DNA of 64,000 nucleotides from Aureicoccus marinus (GTDB lineage Bacteria > Bacteroidota > Bacteroidia > Flavobacteriales > Flavobacteriaceae), in the NCBI RefSeq assembly GCF_002954325.1, contig NZ_MQVX01000001.1:1553205-1617204 (forward strand), written 5' to 3'. Numbering within the stretch: the stretch's first letter is position 1; the number at the start of each line of letters is the position of its first letter. Below are positions 1-8,804 of the stretch, one piece after another. The notes beneath the pieces were generated by a model. It was not told the origin of the DNA. It ran no database searches and saw only the letters and a program-made list of their open reading frames with translations. Position numbers and translations under genes: made by a program.

Positions 1-1006
1 CACCATCTTCAATATCAATCTGGAGGATATTACTTCCATCGAGAGTAGCTCCCGTAAGATCTTGATTATCGGTATTCACTCCTGCAGTAATCGTGCTTAG
101 CGGTACCTGAAGAGTACCACCGGCATCGGTGATTTCCAAGTTCGCTCCATTGACCGCAAAAGTGGTATTCAATTCATTCGTGCTATCGGTATCGCCATCC
201 GCCGCTACACTCGCAGCAACCTCATCAATAGCTCCTTGTACATCCGTTGCGGTAAGACCAGAGGTCGTCCCATCGTAGTTAATATTGGTAGCGCGTATAT
301 CAATGGTTGTTGCTGTCCCTGCTTCGTCTGTATAGGTAAAAGTCCCATCACCATTATTGGTAAGGGTAGATAATGCCTGAAGAGTAGAAAAATTGAGAAA
401 CAGTCCGCCATCCGTTCCAGCTAGTATGGAGTTATTTGCGTCAAGACTGATCAGGTTCTGACTTAAGGTGCCTCCATTATCTGTGATTTCTATAGCACCA
501 GCATTTAGCCCTATTCCGGTATTTAATTCGTTATTCGGATCCGTATCCAAATCCGTATCAAGCTGTGCGTCTAAAGCATCTAATGCAGCTTGCACATCTG
601 TTGCGGCCAATCCGGAAGCCGTATTATCAAATGGAACTTCTGTAGCAGTCTGATTATCTGAACCTGCATTATTCAATGCACTAAGATCAACAGTAAGGGT
701 ATTTCCATCTTCTATCTCTAAGGTTAGAATGGAAGTGGTATTGTCATACTCAAAACGTTGCAATTGCTGATCATCTGAAGAAGTGAATTCCCAGGAATCC
801 CCATCCCAATAATAGATGATACCTGTAGTGGTGTTAACATAAATGTCTCCTGCCTCTGAACCGGTAGGGGTTGCTTGGCCGGCAGTATTCACATCTGTAC
901 CACTCAGTACTTGGCAATCACACTGATCTTCGAGTGTCACCGTCGTTTGTGCATACGATACGCTTCCGACAAGGGCGAATAATAGGAAGGTTATATACTT
1001 TTTCAT
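1..1006 (-). CDS. Secreted repeat-containing surface protein, C-terminus beyond window
   Basis: I translated the open frame by hand from the ATG at 1006-1004. It runs 335 codons without a stop to the window edge, so only the N-terminal part is present. It starts with a signal peptide (MKKYITFLLFALVGSVSYAQ). A segment follows that is typical of proteins describing a structured display surface (GDIYVNTTTG, then YYWDGDSWEF). Two related units come next: LAATDVQAALDAL and LTATDVQGAIDEV lie about 115 residues apart, and each leads into an ELNT...LEITD.GGTL segment. The ATDVQ.AID motif also occurs in phage tail-fibre-like and Bacteroidota surface proteins. No catalytic motif is visible. The probable role is an exported structural or adhesive protein; a C-terminal sorting domain would lie outside the window. 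Function unknown. Confidence 0.75.
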   Translation of the reverse strand, partial: MKKYITFLLFALVGSVSYAQTTVTLEDQCDCQVLSGTDVNTAGQATPTGSEAGDIYVNTTTGIIYYWDGDSWEFTSSDDQQLQRFEYDNTTSILTLEIEDGNTLTVDLSALNNAGSDNQTATEVPFDNTASGLAATDVQAALDALDAQLDTDLDTDPNNELNTGIGLNAGAIEITDNGGTLSQNLISLDANNSILAGTDGGLFLNFSTLQALSTLTNNGDGTFTYTDEAGTATTIDIRATNINYDGTTSGLTATDVQGAIDEVAASVAADGDTDSTNELNTTFAVNGANLEITDAGGTLQVPLSTITAGVNTDNQDLTGATLDGSNILQIDIEDG

Positions 1007-1078
1007 TCCAATGAATTTTAAGTCAATCAGGAAGTAGATTTCGGATTTGACGCTTGTGCGGAACTTCCTTATTTACTA

Positions 1079-1086
1079 CAAAATTA
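1079..1086 (-). promoter_or_regulatory. Candidate -7 element (TAATTTTG) for the partial surface-protein gene
   Basis: On the minus strand the sequence reads TAATTTTG, a full match to the Bacteroidota -7 consensus TAnnTTTG. It lies about 70 bases upstream of the ATG at 1006. No convincing TTG -33 element is seen at the right distance. A 7-bp inverted repeat (1029-1035 with 1063-1069) would fall in the leader RNA. Confidence 0.35.
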
Positions 1087-1253
1087 GATTTGACCTAAGG
1101 CTGAAGAAATTAATGTTGTGAAGTGGCCCGAAGACGACATCTACTTCTTAAAAGATGAAGTTTGGCTTGAAAAAAAAGGAAGGAAAACGGAAAAGCACTT
1201 TGTCGATGAGGCTAGGAATTATAAGCTTCAATAAAGGTTATTCCTACAAATAG

Positions 1254-1288
1254 AAAAAACTATCCTGGCCAAAAAAGAAGCAGGATAG
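1254..1288 (-). terminator. Rho-independent terminator of the adhesin/PorP/OmpA operon
   Basis: The perfect 8-bp inverted repeat CTATCCTG (1260-1267) / CAGGATAG (1281-1288) encloses a 13-nt loop. On the minus strand it is followed directly by a six-base T run. It lies about 260 bases past the stop codon of the OmpA-family gene and faces the right way to end that operon. Confidence 0.65.
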
Positions 1289-1548
1289 TATAAGAAGAAG
1301 AGTGTTCTTAAAGGTAGCTTTTAGCGTTTTAGATCGCCAGGGAAATGGCCAACAAAACGAAAAAGAATAGCACAAACGGCTTCGGGTTTGGAAGGGGGGT
1401 TGGAGACTTAGATAAAAGATACATTTTGGTAGATGAATTGATTACTCCATATAAGTTCATATATCTCTTTTAGCTTCCAAAAAGAAAGTTGTAAAGTAGA
1501 AATTTTAACACGTATGGACCTACTTTACAGAGGTGAAGGCTAAATATA

Positions 1549-3540
1549 CTACTCAAAAATGAGGAACTCCGAACGGCGATTCAATTGATGATCGGCACGC
1601 GAACAAGGGACAGCATTCTGGCACTGATTCATGATCTCCTGTTCTCCTTTCCCTTGTCCAATGAGTCTGTCCCTGGCGATACCTTGTTCCGCGATATACT
1701 CGACTGTAGCATCCGCTCTTTTCTGTGATAACCACAAGTTGTAATCGTCGTTTCCACGGCTATCGGTATGAGAAACCACCCTGATCTTTAGACTGGGAAA
1801 ACGCTCCATAACCGCCACAATCTTTTGAATTTCAATCTCCGCATCCGGACGAATATCGTACTTGTTCAAATCGAAATAAATGGTATTCAAGGCCAACAAC
1901 TTCCCTATATCCGCAGGTTCTAAAGGGTCTTGTTCCACAACAATAATTTCTGGTTCCAAATCAAAATTGAAATTGTTGTCACCCATCACCGGGTTAGCGA
2001 CAAAAGTTTCTGCCGATTGATATTCTGGCATACTGACCCGAATAAAATTGCCTCGGCCACAGAGTAACTTGATACGGTATACCCCACGCAGGTCTGTTTT
2101 AGTTGTTCGAATAACCTCGTTTTCTTCATTGATTACTTCCACTGTTGCGCCAGCCAAAAGACGCTGGGTATTGCGGTCCCGTACAAGACCAAAAGCATAG
2201 CAGTTCAAATCTAGGGCCCTGTCTTGAACCAGCGGAAATATGTCATCATTCGCTGCATCATTACCGCGGTTAGAGGCGAAGTATCCTGTTTGCTCTTGTG
2301 AATCGAAAATAAAAGAAAAGTCATCCTGTGGGCCATTCACCGGGCGACCTAAGTTGACAACTGCCTGATTCAAAATATCAGTGTAGCGGGTTGCAAATAA
2401 GTCCAATCCCCCAAGTCCATAATGTCCATCCGAGGCAAAATATAAAACGCTGTCTGCGCTGATAAAGGGGAAAGTCTCTCTTCCAGGAGTATTGATAGTA
2501 GGACCCAAATTCACGACTTCTCCAAAACTTCCGTCCCCCTTAATTTCTGTCTTGTAAAGATCAGAGGCTCCATATCCGCCCGGTCTATCTGAAGCAAAAA
2601 TCATGACCTTCCCATCCGGACTGAGGGCAGGATGAGCTGTAGAAAATTCATCGCTGTTCAAGGAGAGTTCTTCAATGGTTTCCCAATTCTCATTTTGCCA
2701 TAACGCTCGATAGAGTTTTAGCCGAATAATTCCCAAGCTGTCTTTTCCACGGCGACCATCTTTGAGATTATTTCGCGTAAAATAGAGGGTTTGTTCATCC
2801 TTGCTCAAGACAGAGGTAGACTCGTGCAAGCGTGTGTTGATTGCACCGCTGAGTTTAGGGGCTCTTTCTTCTGTTCCCGTTAAATCCGTTAGAGAATCAA
2901 TTTGGTAGAGATCCAAGAAATCATGGTTGTTCCAGGAGTGGCGATAACGGGCAAGATTGCCTGTATCCCGGTCCGAAGCGAACAGCAGACCCTTTTTGTA
3001 GTAAGCAGGTGCAAAGTCGCTGTACCTCGAATTATAAGGGAAATTCCCCAAGGTATATCGGCCTGAATTCTTTTCGATCTGAGTCATATACTCTTCTTGG
3101 CTTAGCTCAAGGTTTTCATTGGCCTCTATTTTTCGAGCGTACAACAACATGAGCTGCTCTGCACGATCGTAATCTCCCAAGGTTTTACATGTCTGTGCAC
3201 AACGAAAATAATGTTGAGCCTCAGTTTCTTCAGGAAACTCTTCAATGAGGCGTGAATACATTCCATGCGCTTTATCGTATTGTGAATTGAAGTAGTAGGC
3301 GTTTCCGAGTTTCTTTAGTATATCAGCCGAAACAAAGCCCCTTTCGAGCACCTTTTGGTAGACATCAATGGCAGGGCTAAAAGAAAAACTCTCGTAACGC
3401 TCATTGGCTCTTTCAACCAAGCGTTCAGCATCTTGGGCTTCCTTCTCTTCCTTGGTTTGTTCCTGGGCATTTACTCCAGAAGTCAGCAAAAACAAGCCGA
3501 CTAAGCTGAAAGCAAAGGTTGTCTTTAGTCGTAGGATCAT
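1549..3540 (-). CDS. OmpA-family outer membrane protein with TPR, PD40 propeller and CRD domains (PorE/SprD-like)
   Basis: This 663-residue protein has a signal peptide (to about residue 25, ending VNAQ). TPR-like helices follow at about 40-145, then a PD40/WD40-like beta-propeller at about 165-440 with SPDGK and FASDRPGG-type repeats. A carboxypeptidase-regulatory-like domain spans about 443-527. A C-terminal OmpA peptidoglycan-binding domain spans about 550-660 (IYFDLNKYDIRP, SHTDSRGNDDYN, LSQKRA). The domain order matches PorE of the type IX secretion system, and similar OmpA proteins sit next to sprF-like genes in gliding bacteria. It is the last gene of an operon with the PorP/SprF-like protein (2-base gap) and the adhesin. 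The inferred role is anchoring the secretion or adhesin apparatus to peptidoglycan. Whether it is the dedicated PorE or an accessory paralogue cannot be decided from sequence. Confidence 0.88.
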   Translation of the reverse strand: MILRLKTTFAFSLVGLFLLTSGVNAQEQTKEEKEAQDAERLVERANERYESFSFSPAIDVYQKVLERGFVSADILKKLGNAYYFNSQYDKAHGMYSRLIEEFPEETEAQHYFRCAQTCKTLGDYDRAEQLMLLYARKIEANENLELSQEEYMTQIEKNSGRYTLGNFPYNSRYSDFAPAYYKKGLLFASDRDTGNLARYRHSWNNHDFLDLYQIDSLTDLTGTEERAPKLSGAINTRLHESTSVLSKDEQTLYFTRNNLKDGRRGKDSLGIIRLKLYRALWQNENWETIEELSLNSDEFSTAHPALSPDGKVMIFASDRPGGYGASDLYKTEIKGDGSFGEVVNLGPTINTPGRETFPFISADSVLYFASDGHYGLGGLDLFATRYTDILNQAVVNLGRPVNGPQDDFSFIFDSQEQTGYFASNRGNDAANDDIFPLVQDRALDLNCYAFGLVRDRNTQRLLAGATVEVINEENEVIRTTKTDLRGVYRIKLLCGRGNFIRVSMPEYQSAETFVANPVMGDNNFNFDLEPEIIVVEQDPLEPADIGKLLALNTIYFDLNKYDIRPDAEIEIQKIVAVMERFPSLKIRVVSHTDSRGNDDYNLWLSQKRADATVEYIAEQGIARDRLIGQGKGEQEIMNQCQNAVPCSRADHQLNRRSEFLIFE

Positions 3541-3542
3541 GG

Positions 3543-4499
3543 TCAGTGTTCGTTAAAAGAAACGTGGGGAACTGTTCGTTGGAAACGCTTAAGTAATTCT
3601 ACCCGTAAAAAGACTTCAAAAGACCCATCATTGAATTGCTGGGCTCCGAGCTCTGTAGTCTCACGGTCGTAAGCGACTCCTAGCATAATCTGTTCATTTA
3701 GTTGAAAGCCAGCCAGAGCACTCACCGATGCATCCCAGCGGTAAGCCGCTCCAAAACTGAAGCGATCATTATACAGGAAGTTGGCTGATAAATCCAATTG
3801 GAGGGGAGCTCCTCCCACCACCTTGGTCAGCAATGCAGGCTTGAATTTGAATTCAGAATTCAAATCAAAAACATAACCCGTAATAAAGTAAAAGTTCACC
3901 CGCTCAGCAGCCAAAAAGTTCGGACTGTTCGCATCTTCTCCGTTGTTGTCAAAATACTCGGTCTCCAACAGATTCGGTGCCGATACCCCGGCGTAAAACC
4001 GGTCCGTGTGGTAGTAGAACCCTACTCCAAAGTTGGGCGAAAAACTATTGTCAATATTGTCCTGAACAACCACCTCGTTATCGAAGTTTCTCAACTTGGT
4101 GAAATCAAGATTCAGCAGGTTTCCACCGAGCTTAACCCCAAAAGACATCTTGGCGGTCTCACTGACATCGATGGTATAGGACAAAGCCAGATCCAGATAG
4201 GTCTCCTGCACTACTCCACTACCAATATTATCGTTCACCAATGAAATACCATACCCTAACCGACTATTGCGTATTGGAGAGTGAATATTAAAGGTTAAGG
4301 TTTCTGGCGCTCCTTCCAAACCAGCCCATTGTGATCGGTAAAGTCCTGCAAAACTCAATTGTCCTCGTGACCCTGCATAGGCTGGGTTAACACTTAAGGT
4401 ATTAAACATGTATTGGGTGTACTGAGCGTCTTGCTGACTCCAAACTGCTGGAACCAGTGTCACCCCTAGTAGAATTCCCAAAATGGCTTTTTTCATCAT
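3543..4499 (-). CDS. PorP/SprF-family type IX secretion outer membrane protein
   Basis: The protein is 318 residues from the first Met of the MMKKAILGILLG signal peptide. The frame stays open 24 codons further upstream, but that part overlaps the adhesin gene and lacks signal-peptide character. I therefore start at 4499, ten bases after the adhesin stop. The mature N-terminus has the PorP/SprF hallmark QYTQYMFNTLSVNPAYAGSRG, followed by alternating beta-strands such as FAGLYRSQW and NLLETEYF. In Flavobacterium johnsoniae SprF is needed for secretion of SprB. Many Bacteroidota carry a PorP paralogue directly downstream of each type B CTD adhesin, exactly as here. It is probably the secretion or surface-attachment partner of the upstream adhesin. 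Confidence 0.9.
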   Translation of the reverse strand: MMKKAILGILLGVTLVPAVWSQQDAQYTQYMFNTLSVNPAYAGSRGQLSFAGLYRSQWAGLEGAPETLTFNIHSPIRNSRLGYGISLVNDNIGSGVVQETYLDLALSYTIDVSETAKMSFGVKLGGNLLNLDFTKLRNFDNEVVVQDNIDNSFSPNFGVGFYYHTDRFYAGVSAPNLLETEYFDNNGEDANSPNFLAAERVNFYFITGYVFDLNSEFKFKPALLTKVVGGAPLQLDLSANFLYNDRFSFGAAYRWDASVSALAGFQLNEQIMLGVAYDRETTELGAQQFNDGSFEVFLRVELLKRFQRTVPHVSFNEH

Positions 4500-4509
4500 A
4501 GCGTTTGTC

Positions 4510-7500
4510 TTATCGGCTGATATAGAAGTAAGATCGGTCGGTAAACTTGCCGCGTGCGGTCTCGTATTCAAAGATGTAGTAATAAACCCCAGAAGGCAGG
4601 TAATCGTTCACTGTAATCGTGGAACGTCCGCGTGAACGTCCATCAAATACATTACGGATGTTGTCGTAATCCGTTCCATCATATACTTTGACCCCCCATC
4701 GGTTGAAAATTTGCAGGCGGTTGGCCAGTGTAAATCTCACTCCTCGAATAAACAAGAAGTCATTCTTCCCATCGGCGTTCGGAGTCACCAGTTGATTCAC
4801 TTCAATGCCTCCATCAGGGTCTAGAAAATCAGGGGTTCCGTCCAAATCCTCATCGTCGTTGGTCGGGTCACCATCATCATTGCCATCTTCGTCTGGGGTA
4901 TCAATATCATCTCCATCATCATCAACATCTCGGTAATTGACGTCGTCTTCTCCATCCGTATCCGGTAAGTCCAGTCTTGGATTATCGATTTCGTCATTGA
5001 CATCATACCCATCATTGGTATTACTGCCTTCGTATCCATCATCCAAGCCATCATTGTCGGTATCCGTTCCATGAAAAGTCTGATCCGGGGTACCGTCAAA
5101 GTTGAAATCGTTCCCTTCGTTATTATCGGGTACCAGATCGTTGTCGCTATCTGAATCCAGATAATCCACCGCACTATCACCATCGGTATCCACTGGGCTT
5201 AGTCCTGCATCACCCTCTCCCTCATAGGCATCATCCAACCCGTCATTATCGGAATCACTTCCCGTAGGTGGCGTATACCCGGAGGTCGTTTGCCCTTCCA
5301 CATTGTCTGGAATTCCATCATTATCACTATCGATATCTAAATGATCTGGACGCCCATCTCCATCGCTGTCTTTCGGGCTGGTCAAAGGATCATTGTCTCC
5401 ATCAGTATTGGAATCTTCAACGGTATCGAGAATTCCATCATTATCATCATCGATATCAATTGCATCGGGAACCCCGTCCCCATCGGTATCGGTATCATCC
5501 CCATCGTCCGTATCATCGAGGTAATCAGGATCTCCATCCTCATCGGTGTCGTCATCGGTTGGATCCCCGTTTTCATTATCGTCTTCGTCTGGGGTATCAA
5601 TACCATCGCCGTCGTCGTCAAAGTCACGGTAGTTGACGTCCTCGGTTCCATCAAAATCCGGCAGGTCATTTTGGGGATCATCGATCTCGTCGTTAACATC
5701 GTATCCGTCATTGACATCACTGCCTTCATAACCGTCATCAAGACCGTCATTATCGGTATCTAGACCGGTGTATTCCTGATCGGGTTGCCCATCAAAATTG
5801 AAGTCGTTTCCTTCGTTATCGTCTGCCACTAAATCGTCATCACTATCGCTGTCCAGGTAATCCTGTGTTCCATCACCGTCTGTATCCTCAGGATCTAGGC
5901 CAGCATCTCCATCTCCTTCATAGGCATCATCCAATCCGTCATTATCCGAATCGTTTCCGCTTGGAGGTACATAGCCAGCGGTCGATTGGCCTTCCACATT
6001 ATCCGGGATTCCATCGTCATCACTATCAATATCCAAGTGATTGGGTCGACCATCGCCATCACTGTCCAGGGGATCTGTCAATGGATCATGGTCACCATCC
6101 GTATTGGGGTCTTCTTCTGTATCCAGAATACCGTCATTATCGTCGTCAATGTCGATCGCATCGGGAACACCATCCCCATCGGTGTCGGTATCGTCATGGT
6201 CATCAGTATCATCCAGATAATCGGGATCTCCGTCTTCGTCTGTGTCGTCATCCGTCGGATCTTGGTTATCGTTTTCGTCTTCGTCAGGCGTGTCTATGCC
6301 GTCTCCATCATCGTCAAAATCACGGTAATTAACATCCTCTGTCCCATCGGTGTCCGGTAGATCATTCTGAGGGTCGTCAATCTCGTCATTCACATCGTAA
6401 CCATCATTGACATCACTGCCTTCGTACCCATCGTCCAGTCCGTCATTATCGGTATCGGTACCGGTAAAATTCTGATCCGGCACCCCATCAAAATTGAAGT
6501 CGTTTCCTTCGTTGTTGTCTGGTACGAGGTCATTATCACTGTCTAAATCCAAACAGTCAAAGGTGCCATCGCCATCGGTATCTTCCGGACTTATTCCTTC
6601 GTCTCCGGATCCTTCATAGGCATCATCCAGACCATCGTTATCGGAATCATTCCCCGTAGGAGGAACATAACCCACTGTAGGTTGCCCTTCCACATTGTCC
6701 GGGATACCATCGTTATCACTGTCGATATCCAAGTGATCCGGACGACCATCTCCATCACTGTCCAACGAGTCCGTCAGAGGATCGTTATCACCATCCGTAT
6801 TGGGGTCTTCCTGTGTATCTAAAATTCCATCGTTATCATCGTCTAAATCGATTCGGTCCGGAACACCATCACCATCGGTATCGGTATCATCTCTATCGTC
6901 CGTATCATCGAGGTAATCGGGATTACCGTCTTCGTCCGTATCATCGTCGGTCGGATCTCCGTTGTTATTCTCATCCTCGTCCGGGGTGTCAATTCCATCT
7001 CCGTCGTCATCGACATCGCGGTAATTGACATCTTCCGTCCTATCGGTATCGGGTAAGTCGTTCTTAGGATCGTCTATTTCGTCATTGACATCAAAACCAT
7101 CGTTGACATCACCGCCTTCGTACCCATCGTCCAAACCATCTGCGTCGGTATCGGTACCGGTGAAGGTTTGATCCGGTACTCCATCAAAATTGAAATCGTT
7201 TCCTTCGTTGTTGTCTGGGACCAGGTCGTTATCACTATCCAGGTCCAAATAATCTACCTGTACATCACCATCGGTATCCTCAGGATCTATACCAGCATCT
7301 CCACCCCCTTCGTAGGCATCATCCAAACCGTCGTTGTCAGAATCATTTCCTGTAGGAGGCACATAGCCCTCTGTAGGTTGCCCCTCTACGTTGTCTGGAA
7401 TCCCATCGTTATCACTATCGATATCGAGGCGGTCCGGAAAATTATCCCCGTCACTGTCACGGTCTTCATTGAAGGTCGTCGTTACCGGATCGGGGAAATT

Positions 7501-8640
7501 GAGCAAACAGCCAAACTGAATACCAGCTTGACGCGCAACGGAAGTACGAAATTGGGTGGGGACTACATTTTGAATGCCAAAACGAAGTACAAAAGTAGAA
7601 AGATCCACAAACTCTACGGCTACATTTACTGCAGGTACCTGATTGCTTATCCCATTATATTCTTTATTACCTCCATTAACCAGAAAACCACCTGGGGTAT
7701 TTTGTACTGTTATTTCTGCACCTTCATTTAAGGTATAAGAGGCTGGGGTATCAAAGCGATTGAACTCTTGGTAAGTTCCATTTCCGTCAACATCGATAAA
7801 GTTCGCATAAATTACATCTTGATCCACCGGACTGTTCGTACCGGAAGAAACCAAAGTAATACGAAAATCGACAAAGGGGCGACGGACTTCAGCATCTGCC
7901 GTAAAAAACACCTCTGGTTTAAAGTAGTTGGCGTCCGTGGTATTCTGGTCTAGCACTTCAATTTCGGCATTGACCATTTCCTCTATAGTCACCAGAGCAT
8001 CTAAATTCTGGCTCACATCAGAATAACGGTAAACCGCTCCTTCTTCTAAGTCGGTACCACTCTCCAGAACGGCAGGACCACTAAAGTCAAAATTTAGGCT
8101 TTGGGTACAATCAAACTCATCGCCGATAGAACTGGCTTCGTCCTTATCTAATATTCCATCGTTATCTGAATCCAGATCAAGAAAATTAGGGCGTCCGTCA
8201 CCATCCGTATCCAGTGGACTTAGGCCATCGCCACTCCCTGGCTGGGATTCAAATATATCGATTAAGCCATTGCCATCACTATCTTCCGTTGAGAGGGGAA
8301 GAGAGGTTCCAAAAGGCAAGGCCTCGTAGGTATCCAAAAGACCATCATTATCACTGTCTTGATCCAAGGAGTTGGGTATTCCATCTCCATCGGCATCTAG
8401 TGTACCTTCTACGGTATCCAAAAGACCATCGTTATCATCATCAAGATCCACGGCGTCCAAAACACCATCTTGATCGTTGTCTTCTAAATTTCCGGCAGAA
8501 AAAAGGGCCAATCCAGATCCCTGTTGAAAAACAGAGCGCGATTGCACTTTTATAAGTGGTTTTTTTTGGGCCTTCAGTTGGGGGAAAATGAAGAATAGCA
8601 AAACCCCTACCATGCAGAGGTGGGATATGCGGTAGCTCAT
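4510..8640 (-). CDS. Giant acidic thrombospondin type 3-repeat adhesin with type B T9SS C-terminal domain
   Basis: This is a 1376-residue secreted protein. A signal peptide (MSYRISHLCMVGVLLFFIF, cleaved after LKA) is followed by short calcium-binding DxDxDG repeats (about 50-175). A non-repetitive beta-rich domain covers about 177-390. Almost four copies of a 232-residue acidic unit cover about 393-1275. The C-terminal domain of about 95 residues (VTPNADGKNDF, IFNRWGVKVY, YLPSGVYYYIFEY) is the gliding-motility-associated CTD that directs type B secretion by the type IX system. The DSDNDGIPDN-type motifs are thrombospondin type 3 repeats that bind calcium. The gene is first in an operon with a PorP/SprF-like and an OmpA-like protein. 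The role is probably cell-surface adhesion or gliding; the ligand cannot be told from sequence. Confidence 0.9.
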   Translation of the reverse strand: MSYRISHLCMVGVLLFFIFPQLKAQKKPLIKVQSRSVFQQGSGLALFSAGNLEDNDQDGVLDAVDLDDDNDGLLDTVEGTLDADGDGIPNSLDQDSDNDGLLDTYEALPFGTSLPLSTEDSDGNGLIDIFESQPGSGDGLSPLDTDGDGRPNFLDLDSDNDGILDKDEASSIGDEFDCTQSLNFDFSGPAVLESGTDLEEGAVYRYSDVSQNLDALVTIEEMVNAEIEVLDQNTTDANYFKPEVFFTADAEVRRPFVDFRITLVSSGTNSPVDQDVIYANFIDVDGNGTYQEFNRFDTPASYTLNEGAEITVQNTPGGFLVNGGNKEYNGISNQVPAVNVAVEFVDLSTFVLRFGIQNVVPTQFRTSVARQAGIQFGCLLNFPDPVTTTFNEDRDSDGDNFPDRLDIDSDNDGIPDNVEGQPTEGYVPPTGNDSDNDGLDDAYEGGGDAGIDPEDTDGDVQVDYLDLDSDNDLVPDNNEGNDFNFDGVPDQTFTGTDTDADGLDDGYEGGDVNDGFDVNDEIDDPKNDLPDTDRTEDVNYRDVDDDGDGIDTPDEDENNNGDPTDDDTDEDGNPDYLDDTDDRDDTDTDGDGVPDRIDLDDDNDGILDTQEDPNTDGDNDPLTDSLDSDGDGRPDHLDIDSDNDGIPDNVEGQPTVGYVPPTGNDSDNDGLDDAYEGSGDEGISPEDTDGDGTFDCLDLDSDNDLVPDNNEGNDFNFDGVPDQNFTGTDTDNDGLDDGYEGSDVNDGYDVNDEIDDPQNDLPDTDGTEDVNYRDFDDDGDGIDTPDEDENDNQDPTDDDTDEDGDPDYLDDTDDHDDTDTDGDGVPDAIDIDDDNDGILDTEEDPNTDGDHDPLTDPLDSDGDGRPNHLDIDSDDDGIPDNVEGQSTAGYVPPSGNDSDNDGLDDAYEGDGDAGLDPEDTDGDGTQDYLDSDSDDDLVADDNEGNDFNFDGQPDQEYTGLDTDNDGLDDGYEGSDVNDGYDVNDEIDDPQNDLPDFDGTEDVNYRDFDDDGDGIDTPDEDDNENGDPTDDDTDEDGDPDYLDDTDDGDDTDTDGDGVPDAIDIDDDNDGILDTVEDSNTDGDNDPLTSPKDSDGDGRPDHLDIDSDNDGIPDNVEGQTTSGYTPPTGSDSDNDGLDDAYEGEGDAGLSPVDTDGDSAVDYLDSDSDNDLVPDNNEGNDFNFDGTPDQTFHGTDTDNDGLDDGYEGSNTNDGYDVNDEIDNPRLDLPDTDGEDDVNYRDVDDDGDDIDTPDEDGNDDGDPTNDDEDLDGTPDFLDPDGGIEVNQLVTPNADGKNDFLFIRGVRFTLANRLQIFNRWGVKVYDGTDYDNIRNVFDGRSRGRSTITVNDYLPSGVYYYIFEYETARGKFTDRSYFYISR
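4815..7460 (-). repeat. Tandem repeat of exactly 696 bp (232 codons), about 3.8 copies
   Basis: Two independent anchors recur at exact 696-base steps. The NVEGQ segment begins at 5290, 5986, 6682 and 7378. The DDAYEG segment begins at 5223, 5919, 6615 and 7311. No insertion or deletion separates the copies, and DNA identity is high, which suggests recent duplication or gene conversion. Each unit contains about a dozen DxDxDG-type calcium-binding motifs. Such an array is prone to expansion and contraction, and to mis-assembly from short reads. Confidence 0.9.
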
Positions 8641-8783
8641 CGTGTTCTCGTTTAAGTAAACTACCTTAACTCAATACGTTATATAGATGTGAGCAGGTTC
8701 TGTGTTCTACCGTGCAAGATAGGAGTATTTTCTATTTTGACAGCGGCTAATTGCTATTCCCTCGAATCCTCTATATTTCTGCG

Positions 8784-8791
8784 TAATTTTG
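8784..8791 (+). promoter_or_regulatory. Candidate prfC promoter -7 element (TAATTTTG)
   Basis: TAATTTTG matches TAnnTTTG fully and ends 13 bases before the prfC ATG, giving a very short leader. The upstream TTG at 8751-8753 is too far away. It would fit better with the alternative box TATATTTC (8772-8779, 18-base spacing), so which box is used is uncertain. Confidence 0.4.
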
Positions 8792-8804
8792 CCGAAATTT
8801 TTTC

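Larger units (their letters stand above)
1007..1548. other. Intergenic stretch without a recognisable gene
   Basis: This 542-base stretch separates the OmpA-family gene from the partial surface-protein gene, both on the minus strand. It contains the candidate promoter of the latter (1079-1086) and a minus-strand intrinsic terminator (1254-1288). I see no credible open frame, tRNA or repeat in the remainder. Confidence 0.6.

Noticed and set aside
4815-7460. Regularly spaced repeats considered as CRISPR or satellite DNA
   Set aside because: The period is 696 bp, in frame, and codes for thrombospondin type 3 repeats; there are no spacers or cas genes.
4821-7731. Many open frames on the plus strand and in other frames across the adhesin gene
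   Set aside because: They are shadows of the highly repetitive Asp-rich coding sequence; they lack starts, signals or family features and are low-complexity.
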